From: Candidatus Hydrogenedens sp.
GTDB taxonomy: Bacteria; Hydrogenedentota; Hydrogenedentia; Hydrogenedentales; Hydrogenedentaceae
Direction: 5' to 3'
DNA: 10,000 nucleotides
Assembly: GCA_020216745.1 (NCBI GenBank)
Contig: JAIWNQ010000057.1
Coordinates: forward strand, 1 to 10,000
In this document: positions 1-7,279 of the stretch, piece after piece
Layout: the number at the start of each line of letters is the position of its first letter
Position numbering within the stretch: position 1 is the stretch's first letter
Made by a program: the position numbers and the translations under genes
Notes under the pieces: generated by a model
Database searches by the model: none
What the model was told of the DNA's origin: nothing
Seen by the model: only the letters and a program-made list of their open reading frames with translations

Positions 1-7
1 GCTATCT

Positions 8-370
8 TTATATTTTTTTCTTAACCACTTCAGTAATCTCATGGACTAATTCATCTGTAACAATTGTCTTCCCCTTTTCAACGCCTAAATCCGTTATCAC
101 AATATGCTCAAATGGTATTTGTCTCTTCTCAAATATTTTCTTTCCACAGGAAACAGGACAGCCATCTATTACTACATTCCTATCTGCTCCCAATGCAGAT
201 TGGATGAAGCCTGAAGAATCAGAGGCTACTCCTGAAAGACATGAACCACGACATACCTTATCTTTTACTAAATTTCTCATAACCCGGTCCGCAATTAGAC
301 CCGTGTTAGCAATACCTGAACATGAATAAACAAGAATAGTGCCTTTTTCATCGGAACAATTACATTGCAT
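8..370 (-). CDS. DGC-domain putative zinc-binding protein
   Basis: A 120-residue soluble protein with no signal peptide or membrane segment. It carries the signature of the DGC family: Asp69-Gly70-Cys71 followed by Pro-Val-Ser-Cys75, with upstream cysteines at 17 (in YSCSG), 40 and 44 (CRGSC), plus C3 and C5 at the start. Conserved cysteines in this family are thought to bind zinc; no reaction is established. The length is normal for a stand-alone DGC protein and the ORF is complete. The ATG start at 370 is supported by an AAGGAA Shine-Dalgarno site 8 bases upstream (379-384 on the + strand). It is divergent from the radical SAM cluster, so it has its own promoter, and nothing but orientation links it to that cluster. 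The family call is fairly sure; the function is unknown. Confidence 0.85.
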   Translation of the reverse strand: MQCNCSDEKGTILVYSCSGIANTGLIADRVMRNLVKDKVCRGSCLSGVASDSSGFIQSALGADRNVVIDGCPVSCGKKIFEKRQIPFEHIVITDLGVEKGKTIVTDELVHEITEVVKKKI

Positions 371-405
371 AATATCAATTCCTTGTTTTAATGATTTGTG
401 AGTTT

Positions 406-434
406 ATTTTATCATAAAATAATTAATATTTCAA
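406..434 (-). promoter_or_regulatory. Candidate sigma-70-type promoter of the DGC gene
   Basis: Read on the - strand, TTGAAA (429-434) is followed by a 17-base spacer and TAAAAT (406-411). Each hexamer matches the consensus at five of six positions and the spacing is ideal. Transcription would start near 400, leaving a leader of about 30 bases that contains the Shine-Dalgarno site at 379-384. The region is AT-rich, which raises the rate of chance matches. Confidence 0.5.
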
Positions 435-497
435 ATTATTTATTTTACTTATTATTAAAATATTTAAATATTTTGTATTTTTATTAATAAACACTAA

Positions 498-518
498 AAG
501 GAAACAAAAAGTTCCCTT
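498..518. repeat. Imperfect inverted repeat overlapping a candidate -35 box
   Basis: AAGGAAAC (498-505) and GTTCCCTT (511-518) pair at seven of eight positions around a five-A loop. It is the most GC-containing element in an otherwise very AT-rich spacer. The right arm covers the candidate -35 hexamer of the + strand promoter, so it could be an operator. It is also followed by a T-rich stretch (521-530) and could be a weak hairpin terminator, but no gene reads into it on the + strand. Role is inference. Confidence 0.35.
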
Positions 519-541
519 CATTTATTTTTTACCGTTATAAT
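513..541 (+). promoter_or_regulatory. Candidate promoter of the AmmeMemoRadiSam operon
   Basis: A perfect TATAAT (536-541) lies 17 bases after TTCCCT (513-518), a weak -35 with three of six matches. Transcription would begin near 548 and give a leader of about 26 bases before the ATG at 574. No convincing Shine-Dalgarno site is visible in that leader. The poor -35 together with the overlapping inverted repeat would fit a regulated promoter, but that is inference. Confidence 0.45.
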
Positions 542-573
542 ATAAGTAAAACAGATAACTCAATTTGATTAAA

Positions 574-1551
574 ATGACAACATTAGTTAAATGTGAACTT
601 TGTCCCCGTTATTGTGTTCTTGAACATGGTCAAAAGGGAGAGTGTCGTATTCGTATAAATATTGATGGAAAACTTTACGCAGTTACTTATGGACATCCCT
701 GCTCTATCCATGTTGACCCTGTAGAGAAAAAACCTCTTTATCATTTTTTACCAGGGACACCTATTTTATCCCTTGCTACCGTAGGTTGTAATCTCCATTG
801 TAAAAATTGCCAGAATTGGGAAATATCTCAAGCAGAACCATACCAAATGGAAACGGAATTTGTAGAACCTGAACAGATGTCCGCATTGGCTATTCAGTAT
901 CAATGTCCTTCCATTGCTTATACCTATACAGAGCCATTAGCTTACTATGAGTATACGTATGAGTGCTGTAAAATATCTATTGAAAAAGGGTTAAAAAATG
1001 TTCTTGTAACTGCGGGATATATTAACGAAGAACCTTACAAGCAATTACTACCTTTTGTCCAATCCGCAAATATAGATTTAAAAGGCTTTTCAGAGGAATT
1101 TTATAGAACCGTATGCGATGGAACACTAAAACCTGTATTAAGAACACTGGAATTAACTAAAAATGCAGGGGTTGAACTTGAGGTCACTAATTTAGTTATT
1201 CCCACCTTAAATGATAAAGACGAAGACCTGCAACAATTATCCGCATGGGTAGCAAAAAATTTAGGGAAAGATACACCATTGCATTTTTCCCAATTTTATC
1301 CTCGTTATAAAATGACTCATCTACCCCCAACACCCTTAGAGACTCTTCTAAAAGCACGTCAAATCGCTTTAAATGAAGGTTTACAATTCGTATATATTGG
1401 CAATATTATCCATAAAGAGAGTTCAAATACATACTGTCCATCATGCAAAACCTTGCTTATAGAGCGATATGGTTTTAATATCCTTCAAAACAATATTTCA
1501 CAGGGGAAATGTCCCAAATGTAACACGGAGATATATGGAATATGGCAATAA
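574..1551 (+). CDS. amrS: AmmeMemoRadiSam system radical SAM enzyme
   Basis: A 325-residue radical SAM protein related to pyruvate formate-lyase activating enzymes. The [4Fe-4S]/SAM site is C72-NLH-C76-KN-C79. An N-terminal cysteine motif (C7, C10, C14, C24) is typical of this subfamily. The C-terminus carries a zinc-ribbon-like pair, CPSC (288-291) and CPKC (313-316). The next large gene encodes the Memo and AMMECR1 partners, which fixes the call as the AmmeMemoRadiSam enzyme rather than a true PflA. Its substrate is not known to me. ATG 574 was chosen over the in-frame TTG at 565, which would add only three residues. The end overlaps the next start by 10 bases, implying translational coupling. 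It is a cytoplasmic enzyme with no signal peptide. Confidence 0.9.
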   Translation: MTTLVKCELCPRYCVLEHGQKGECRIRINIDGKLYAVTYGHPCSIHVDPVEKKPLYHFLPGTPILSLATVGCNLHCKNCQNWEISQAEPYQMETEFVEPEQMSALAIQYQCPSIAYTYTEPLAYYEYTYECCKISIEKGLKNVLVTAGYINEEPYKQLLPFVQSANIDLKGFSEEFYRTVCDGTLKPVLRTLELTKNAGVELEVTNLVIPTLNDKDEDLQQLSAWVAKNLGKDTPLHFSQFYPRYKMTHLPPTPLETLLKARQIALNEGLQFVYIGNIIHKESSNTYCPSCKTLLIERYGFNILQNNISQGKCPKCNTEIYGIWQ

Positions 1552-1733
1552 ATAGAAGAAGATTTTTATCATATATAGTAACAGCCATAATTACAAGATA
1601 TGGTATTAAAAAACCTTCATTAGTTCGACAAACATATGCGATACCTTTATCTAATAAGAAACTTTCTACCTACTTTAATTCTAAAAATAAAACAAGAAAA
1701 TTTTCACCTAAACCGTCATCATGGATGGGTTGA
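1542..1733 (+). CDS. Small, very basic peptide with twin-arginine-like N-terminus; unknown function
   Basis: A 63-residue ORF whose ATG lies inside the last codons of the radical SAM gene (ATGGCAATAA shares its TAA region with that gene's stop). It begins MAINRRRFLS, which resembles a Tat signal (RRxFL), followed by a short hydrophobic run (residues 11-17). It contains 14 Lys/Arg, no Asp or Glu, and no Cys. The region at 19-29 holds charges, so the signal is atypical. A possible signal-peptidase-like site is TYA33. The last part, residues 34-63, would be a cationic segment ending SSWMG. I recognise no family. The coupled start and its place between radical SAM and Memo genes argue that it is translated. 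It may be a secreted peptide, a radical SAM substrate, or a remnant Tat protein; none is proven. Confidence 0.6.
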   Translation: MAINRRRFLSYIVTAIITRYGIKKPSLVRQTYAIPLSNKKLSTYFNSKNKTRKFSPKPSSWMG

Positions 1734-1761
1734 AATTTAATATAATAAAAGAAGAATGAGT

Positions 1762-1767
1762 AAGGGA
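1762..1767 (+). promoter_or_regulatory. Shine-Dalgarno site deciding the Memo-AMMECR1 start
   Basis: AAGGGA lies 6 bases before ATG 1774. Four in-frame ATGs are close together (1756, 1771, 1774, 1783). The one at 1756 has only a purine run touching it, and 1783 is 15 bases away, so 1774 has the best spacing. Confidence 0.5.
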
Positions 1768-1773
1768 AGTATG

Positions 1774-3318
1774 ATGAGTATTATGAAAACGTATTCTTAT
1801 ATTGGTTTATTCCTTATGTCCATCCTTCTTATCCCATTTGCATGTGGTGATAATTCTACCTCAGACCAAACTAAAGAAATACATTCTAAAAAAGTCTACC
1901 AGTCGTTAATAGCTGGACAATGGTATGATGCATCTCCCGAAAAACTAAAACAACAAATCTCAGAGTTGTTTAATAAAGCAGATGTAGAGCCAATAAAAAG
2001 TGTTATCGGACTGATATTACCTCATGCAGGTTATGCATACTCAGGATTAACCGCATGTAAAGGAATTAAAGCAACAGAAAAATCTTTATACTCAAGAATA
2101 ATTATATTAGGGACAAGTCACAGAGCACCATTAGAAAATATAATAAGTGTTCCCTCTGTGGACTTTTATGAAACTCCATTAGGACAAATACCCCTTGATG
2201 TGGATACTATTCAAGAATTAAAAAAATTCCCATATTTTAAGGAATTTCCTTTGGCACAACGAGGGGAGCATAGCGTTGAAATTGAGTTGCCATTGCTACA
2301 ATACTTAAAAAAAGACTTTAAGTTAATCCCACTGATTTGCGGACGGTTAGACATAGAAACCACAGAAAAAGTGGCTCAGATACTACAAAACTATATTGAC
2401 GAAAAAACATTAGTCATTGCCAGTAGCGATTTTACTCATTATGGACCCAATTACAATTATGTCCCTTTTAGTGAGAATATTCCGGAAAATCTTAAAAAAT
2501 TAGATATGGGAGCATATCAATATATAGAGAAACGAGATGTGAAGGGATTTTATGAATATATTAAACAAACAGGAATTACAATTTGTGGTCCGTATGGGAT
2601 TGGAGTTTTGATGTATTTATTACCAGAAAATACTCAAGCGAAACTTGTAGAATATAAACAATCCGGTGAGATTGTAAATGATTATCAAAATTCAGTAAGT
2701 TATTTTAGCATTGCCTTTGCGGGAACATGGCAGAAAGGAGAAAAAAAATCTATGAATGTTTCAACAACATTAACACCTGAAGAGAAAAAGGATTTGTTAA
2801 AATTAGCACGATGGACACTTGAATATGTGCTGGAACATAACAAACTACCATCGGACAATGAGATACCCATTAAAATAACAGAGACAATGAAAACGCCCCG
2901 TGCCGCATTCGTTACTTTGAAAATAAAAGATGACTTGCGAGGATGTATTGGTGAAATTTTCGCAACGAAGCCAATGTATAAATCCGTTTTACAAAATGCA
3001 TATAATGCAGGCTTTAAAGACCCCCGATTCTATCCTATCACGAAAGATGAATTACCTAAAATCAAGATTGATATATCCCTACTTACACATCCAAAAAAAA
3101 TAAATCACTATAATGAAATTGAATTAGGGAAACATGGGATAATTATGAAAAAAGGATACTACCAGGCTTTGTTTTTACCACAGGTAGCCCCGGAACAAAA
3201 TTGGAATTTACAGCAAACTCTGGAACATCTGGCTATGAAAGCGGGTTTACCACCGGATGGATATAAAGAAGGTGCTGAATTTGAAGTTTTTGAAGCAGAA
3301 GTATTTCACGAAGAATAA
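1774..3318 (+). CDS. amrB-amrA: Exported-looking Memo-AMMECR1 fusion protein (AmmeMemoRadiSam proteins B and A)
   Basis: A 514-residue protein from ATG 1774 (520 from 1756). Residues 1-24 form a signal: Lys5, a hydrophobic stretch, then FAC24 followed by a polar Gly-Asp-Asn-Ser linker, as in lipoproteins, although Pro at -3 departs from the usual lipobox. The Memo domain (about 40-320) keeps the pocket residues known from human MEMO1 and LigB-type dioxygenases: His84 in PHAGYAYSG, His116 in GTSHRAP, His222 in SSDFTHYG, Cys271 in CGPYG. The AMMECR1 domain (about 335-514) has LRGCIG at 388-393. Fusion of the two is known in this system; an export signal on it is unexpected, since homologues are generally treated as cytosolic. 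It follows the small peptide by 40 bases and precedes the membrane redox gene by 13. Biochemical role unknown; metal binding is plausible. Confidence 0.88.
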   Translation: MSIMKTYSYIGLFLMSILLIPFACGDNSTSDQTKEIHSKKVYQSLIAGQWYDASPEKLKQQISELFNKADVEPIKSVIGLILPHAGYAYSGLTACKGIKATEKSLYSRIIILGTSHRAPLENIISVPSVDFYETPLGQIPLDVDTIQELKKFPYFKEFPLAQRGEHSVEIELPLLQYLKKDFKLIPLICGRLDIETTEKVAQILQNYIDEKTLVIASSDFTHYGPNYNYVPFSENIPENLKKLDMGAYQYIEKRDVKGFYEYIKQTGITICGPYGIGVLMYLLPENTQAKLVEYKQSGEIVNDYQNSVSYFSIAFAGTWQKGEKKSMNVSTTLTPEEKKDLLKLARWTLEYVLEHNKLPSDNEIPIKITETMKTPRAAFVTLKIKDDLRGCIGEIFATKPMYKSVLQNAYNAGFKDPRFYPITKDELPKIKIDISLLTHPKKINHYNEIELGKHGIIMKKGYYQALFLPQVAPEQNWNLQQTLEHLAMKAGLPPDGYKEGAEFEVFEAEVFHEE

Positions 3319-3331
3319 CTAAAGAGTAATT

Positions 3332-6300
3332 GTGAAAAAATATCTTTTACCCATTTCATTAGGTCTCTTTTCAATCACTGCACAAGCATTGCTCGTGCGT
3401 GATTTTCTGCATTGCATTGAAGAGAATGAACTTACCTTAGGTGTTTTTTACTTTTTCTGGTTTATATGGATTATTCCAGGTTCTTTTATCGGAAAACTTT
3501 CCTACAAATATTCACACTTTTTCCCATTTACCTCTCTTCTCTATATCCCTTCATGGTTGTGGGGACATTTTTTGGTGCGTAACTCACGATTTATCTCAAC
3601 TATTCCGACATACGAACTTTTTAACATACATTCTCTTTTTTTATATTCCGCAATAGCACCTGCAGGAATAAGCTTCCTTACAGGATTTTTATTCACCCAT
3701 TGTGCTTTATGGTGGCAAAACCATTTTACAAATGATGTTAGCAATTCCAAACCTTCAACAATAATTCGTTATGTATATGCTTACGAGGCTTTCGGTGCTG
3801 TAATAGGTGGACTAATTACTTCATTCAGTATTTACCTCGGACTTTCTCATTGGATACCTATTTGTATTTCTGCGTGGTTCCTAATAACTTCTTCCTTACT
3901 CTCACTAAACTATCCATTTCTAAAAAAAGTATTCCCTATCTTACTTCTACCTTTACTTTTGGTATTGGCATTCTTACTGGATTCGTGGGAAAACAAGTCT
4001 TTGTGGAATCGTATTACAAAAAATGAAAATTTTAGAGGCAAAATAATTACTCAAAAGGGAGAATACTTATATGGGTATGATGATAACCAATTCATTCTTT
4101 TACGAAACCTCAAACCCGCATTGAGTTTCCCAAATCAGGAATATGGTTTGCGGTTATTATCTACTTTCTTTGCTCAGAAAAATGATGCTAAAGATATTTT
4201 GCTCATCGGTGAACCCTTTATTTACACACTACCATACTTAGTAAGTATTAACAATATAGAAAAAATTTTATGGATACCTTTTGACTTCGAACTATCTAAA
4301 AATATTGTTTCACTATTACATGAAAATTCCCTTATAAATAGCGAAAAAATCATATTTCCACAAACTGAAGTCCGTACTTTTTTGAAAAATACTAATGATA
4401 AATTTGACATCATCCTTGTTTATACAGGCGACCCACAAACTATCACTACAAACCAATACTTGACAAATCATTTTTTTGATTTACTTAAAACTCATCTTAC
4501 AGACAAAGGAATCGCAGGAATTCGTATGTCAGGCGGAGAAAATTTTTTAGGTGGCGAAATTGCAACACTTGGTTCGTCCATATATTTTACTTTTCAACAG
4601 GTATTTAAGCTTAATGCATTAAAACCAGGTGACGAGACATGGCTATTTGGTTCAGTATCGTATCCTTTGAGTGAACATATACCAACACTTGAACAGCGAT
4701 TATCTGTTTTACAACAACAAATATCAGACCTCAAACCCAGTATCGTAAAAGACCTATATCCTGCTGATAGAATTATTTTCCAAAAAAATCGATATGAGGA
4801 AATTAAAAAATTTATTCGTGAAGATTACTTAATTAATACAGAAGACAAATATCTCGGCTTTCTATATAGCAATCTTTTTTATCTCTGGAAACAGGGTTAT
4901 TCAGGGTTATTAGATAAAATTATTACCATTAAGCAACTGGTCTTTTTCCTGTTAATCTCATCTCCATTATGTTTTTTATTAGCACGCTGGATATATAAAA
5001 GGAAATCTATCCGAAAAGGGAAAGGGTCATGTTTTTATATTAATTTAGAAACATATTTTGCTATTTTCATTATTGGTGCTATTAGTATGGGGATTTCTAT
5101 TCTCCTTCTTATACAATTTCAATACCATTATGGAACTCTCTCAACCTACATTGGTCTCTTATCCTCTATGTTTATGCTGGGACTCTCAATAAGTCCCCTC
5201 CTCTTTAATGCTTTGTATACAGATAATAATAAGCAATCGTTCTTCATTGTTTTCTTTCTTTTTTCTGTCTGTATTTGTTATACAATTGCAATAATTTTCG
5301 TATCATCCATCCATTTTTATACTTATCTCGCTATATTCTTTTTATGGGGGTTTGCTTTAGGTTTTCTCCTTTCCATGTTTCTCAATACATTAGATAAAGA
5401 ATTAACCACGGCTCAAATTGCGGTAAACTTAGAAGTATGGGATAATCTCGGAGCAGGAATAGGGGCTTTTCTATTTCCAATTATGTTGCTCCCTCTTTTA
5501 GGGTTAAAGTATTCAATTGAAGTAATTTTCTATTATTTACTCATTACCTTCATTTTCATCCCCCTCCTAAAAAAAACTCCAGCACATCAGTCATCATTAT
5601 GGGGAAGAAACCTTGGATACATACTCTTCCCAGTCCTTATTTTATGTTTTATCTCAACTGAAATATATAATCGCGTCACAACTCCTTTGCCCGAAGATAC
5701 ATTTACAATAATTGCCCAGGAATTATCCGACGGAGGAGAACTTCAACCCGAAATAATAATGCTTCCTGATAATAGACAAATCCGTTATTATACTGTTACA
5801 AAAAAAGATGAAAATCAGAATGAACATATCTCCTATATTTTTTCAACAGCTTCGCTATTTAAGGTAATTGGATATGGTGGAGAAATGGATATTGCAGTTA
5901 AGGTGTCTAAAGAAGGGAATATTGAAGATATTAAAGTTATCCAATCGAACGAAACCCCCGATTATTTATCTCTCGTTGAAAACTACTTCTTTTTGTATAA
6001 AGGGAAAAATATATTTCAGCCCGAAACAATCTCAGAAATAGATATTGTTAGCGGGGCGACAACAACTTCCGATGCTGTTAAAAGGGCTGTTCAATTTTCA
6101 GGAAAAGAATTTGCAAAAATTATTCAAACAAATAATATAACTCAATCCAAAATATCATTCTCTTACAATACGTTAGCCCATACAACTTACTCCGTATATA
6201 TCTTTCTTTTATTTATTCTTCTGGCTATAATCCTTCGATTTTTCCATAATAACTTACTTCGGACATTATGGTTAATCTCCGTAGTAATAGTTTTGGGTTT

Positions 6301-6886
6301 CTGGTTAAACATTCAATATGGGCTTTATTCCATTGTTCAGCTCTTATCTGTGGAGAAACTACAATTTCATTTGAATATCTCAACCATTTTAACTATTGGC
6401 ATTCCTGTGCTTGTTCTAATCAATGGGAATATTTACTGCGGATATTTATGCCCATTCGGAGCATTATCTGAACTAATAAGCAAATTTAATTGGATAAATA
6501 GAAAAATAACCCCGACAAGACAAACATGGTACATAACTCGACAGTTTAAATACATCATTGCCTTTTTATTCTTCTTTATATATTTTATCGTGCGGGAAGC
6601 AACAATGATTAGCGTTGACCCCTTACTATCCTTTTTTACGTTGGACATATCAAACTACATAACAATATTTGGTATTTTTGTTTTAGTTGCAAGTCTTCTA
6701 TATAACCGTTTCTGGTGCAGGGTACTTTGTCCAACAGGTGCTTTTTTAAGTTTAATCCAATCGCTTCGAATATTTTCATTTTTCTGGCAAAGAACCTTCC
6801 CTACACATTGCGATCTCGGAATTTCAAGACCTGAAGAAATAGATTGTATCCAATGTAATCGGTGCTACAAACATGAAAAGAAATGA
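3332..6886 (+). CDS. Polytopic membrane fusion: spermidine-synthase-like module + FMN-binding domain + NosR/NapH-like iron-sulfur domain
   Basis: 1184 residues with about 20 predicted membrane spans, from a GTG start 13 bases after the previous stop. Residues 1-216 are membrane spans with YAYEAFGAVIGG, typical of integral spermidine-synthase-like proteins. Residues 217-530 are a soluble spermidine-synthase-like domain, with Asp367-Pro368 kept but the glycine-rich cofactor loop replaced by LLIGEPF (290-296). Residues 535-778 hold more spans. Residues ~785-930 are an FMN_bind domain with SGAT at 907-910; Thr910 is the expected covalent FMN site, needing an ApbE transferase not seen here. Residues ~945-1184 resemble NosR/NapH: C1036-x3-C1040P, C1129-x3-C1133P, and C1160-x11-C1172-x2-C1175-x2-C1178. 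Counting spans puts the FMN outside and the cysteine motifs inside, as expected for transmembrane electron transfer. Partner and direction of electron flow are unknown. Confidence 0.85.
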   Translation: MKKYLLPISLGLFSITAQALLVRDFLHCIEENELTLGVFYFFWFIWIIPGSFIGKLSYKYSHFFPFTSLLYIPSWLWGHFLVRNSRFISTIPTYELFNIHSLFLYSAIAPAGISFLTGFLFTHCALWWQNHFTNDVSNSKPSTIIRYVYAYEAFGAVIGGLITSFSIYLGLSHWIPICISAWFLITSSLLSLNYPFLKKVFPILLLPLLLVLAFLLDSWENKSLWNRITKNENFRGKIITQKGEYLYGYDDNQFILLRNLKPALSFPNQEYGLRLLSTFFAQKNDAKDILLIGEPFIYTLPYLVSINNIEKILWIPFDFELSKNIVSLLHENSLINSEKIIFPQTEVRTFLKNTNDKFDIILVYTGDPQTITTNQYLTNHFFDLLKTHLTDKGIAGIRMSGGENFLGGEIATLGSSIYFTFQQVFKLNALKPGDETWLFGSVSYPLSEHIPTLEQRLSVLQQQISDLKPSIVKDLYPADRIIFQKNRYEEIKKFIREDYLINTEDKYLGFLYSNLFYLWKQGYSGLLDKIITIKQLVFFLLISSPLCFLLARWIYKRKSIRKGKGSCFYINLETYFAIFIIGAISMGISILLLIQFQYHYGTLSTYIGLLSSMFMLGLSISPLLFNALYTDNNKQSFFIVFFLFSVCICYTIAIIFVSSIHFYTYLAIFFLWGFALGFLLSMFLNTLDKELTTAQIAVNLEVWDNLGAGIGAFLFPIMLLPLLGLKYSIEVIFYYLLITFIFIPLLKKTPAHQSSLWGRNLGYILFPVLILCFISTEIYNRVTTPLPEDTFTIIAQELSDGGELQPEIIMLPDNRQIRYYTVTKKDENQNEHISYIFSTASLFKVIGYGGEMDIAVKVSKEGNIEDIKVIQSNETPDYLSLVENYFFLYKGKNIFQPETISEIDIVSGATTTSDAVKRAVQFSGKEFAKIIQTNNITQSKISFSYNTLAHTTYSVYIFLLFILLAIILRFFHNNLLRTLWLISVVIVLGFWLNIQYGLYSIVQLLSVEKLQFHLNISTILTIGIPVLVLINGNIYCGYLCPFGALSELISKFNWINRKITPTRQTWYITRQFKYIIAFLFFFIYFIVREATMISVDPLLSFFTLDISNYITIFGIFVLVASLLYNRFWCRVLCPTGAFLSLIQSLRIFSFFWQRTFPTHCDLGISRPEEIDCIQCNRCYKHEKK

Positions 6887-7196
6887 TTTTGTTTTTTTGA
6901 GCATTTCGTTACTTTACGCTATTACGTTTATCATTATTTCCGTCTATCATACGCTCCCTGAAAAATCATCGACAGAATTATCTTTTATACAAACGGAAGG
7001 GAGTCCTATAAAACCAACAGGAACCACAACTGATATTGAAAAAATTAAACGTATGATACAGAATAATAATCTTTCTGATAAGGAAGCTTTGTTTTACAAA
7101 AAATTGCATGAAGAAGAACAGAATAAAAAAGAAAATCTAAAACAACATCAACAACTTCGTAAACGTTGGAGACGAGGAAGACAAAGAGATAATTAA
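6873..7196 (+). CDS. Single-span membrane protein with a basic, probably helical tail; unknown function
   Basis: A 107-residue protein whose ATG lies inside the end of the preceding gene (14-base overlap), so translation is probably coupled. Residues 6-25 form one membrane span after a short MKRND start, which suggests an N-in, C-out anchor or an uncleaved signal. A Thr/Pro/Ser-rich linker (about 29-50) follows, then a Lys/Glu/Gln-rich, probably helical or coiled-coil segment (about 52-95) and a strongly basic end, KRWRRGRQRDN. No cysteine or cofactor motif is visible. I recognise no family. Its tight coupling suggests a small accessory subunit of the FMN/iron-sulfur membrane protein, but this rests on position only. 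Confidence 0.65.
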   Translation: MKRNDFVFLSISLLYAITFIIISVYHTLPEKSSTELSFIQTEGSPIKPTGTTTDIEKIKRMIQNNNLSDKEALFYKKLHEEEQNKKENLKQHQQLRKRWRRGRQRDN

Positions 7197-7266
7197 ACTG
7201 GTTTTTAAATACAAATTCCGTTTAAAAATTTGTTAACATAAAAGCCAATTTACAAAGTGAAGACGC

Positions 7267-7271
7267 AGGAG
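7267..7271 (+). promoter_or_regulatory. Shine-Dalgarno site of the acyl-CoA synthetase gene
   Basis: AGGAG lies 8 bases before ATG 7280. This spacing selects ATG 7280 over the TTG immediately before it at 7277. The rest of the 83-base gap after the previous gene is AT-rich and shows no strong promoter or GC-stem terminator. Confidence 0.7.
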
Positions 7272-7279
7272 TTATTTTG

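Noticed and set aside
574..1551. Annotation as pyruvate formate-lyase activating enzyme
   Set aside because: The N-terminal CxxCPxxC motif, the zinc-ribbon-like tail and the adjacent Memo-AMMECR1 gene point to the AmmeMemoRadiSam enzyme; no formate-lyase gene is nearby.
3332..6886. Functional spermidine synthase producing polyamine
   Set aside because: The cofactor-binding glycine loop is lost and the domain is embedded in a membrane redox protein, so the enzyme name would mislead.
6884..6960. TGA at 6884-6886 read through as selenocysteine or a frameshift truncating a full ferredoxin tail
   Set aside because: The following codons in that frame stay open to about 6960 but show no CxxC or CP motif, and the overlapping 107-residue ORF explains the region. 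No SECIS-like hairpin is evident.
7193..7235. AT-only inverted repeat (TTTTTAAA at 7202-7209, TTTAAAAA at 7221-7228) after the 107-residue gene, as a possible terminator, and TTGTTA (7230-7235) as a possible -35
   Set aside because: The stem has no G-C pair and no clean T-run follows. The -35 candidate lacks a good -10 at proper spacing. Both are likely chance in AT-rich DNA.
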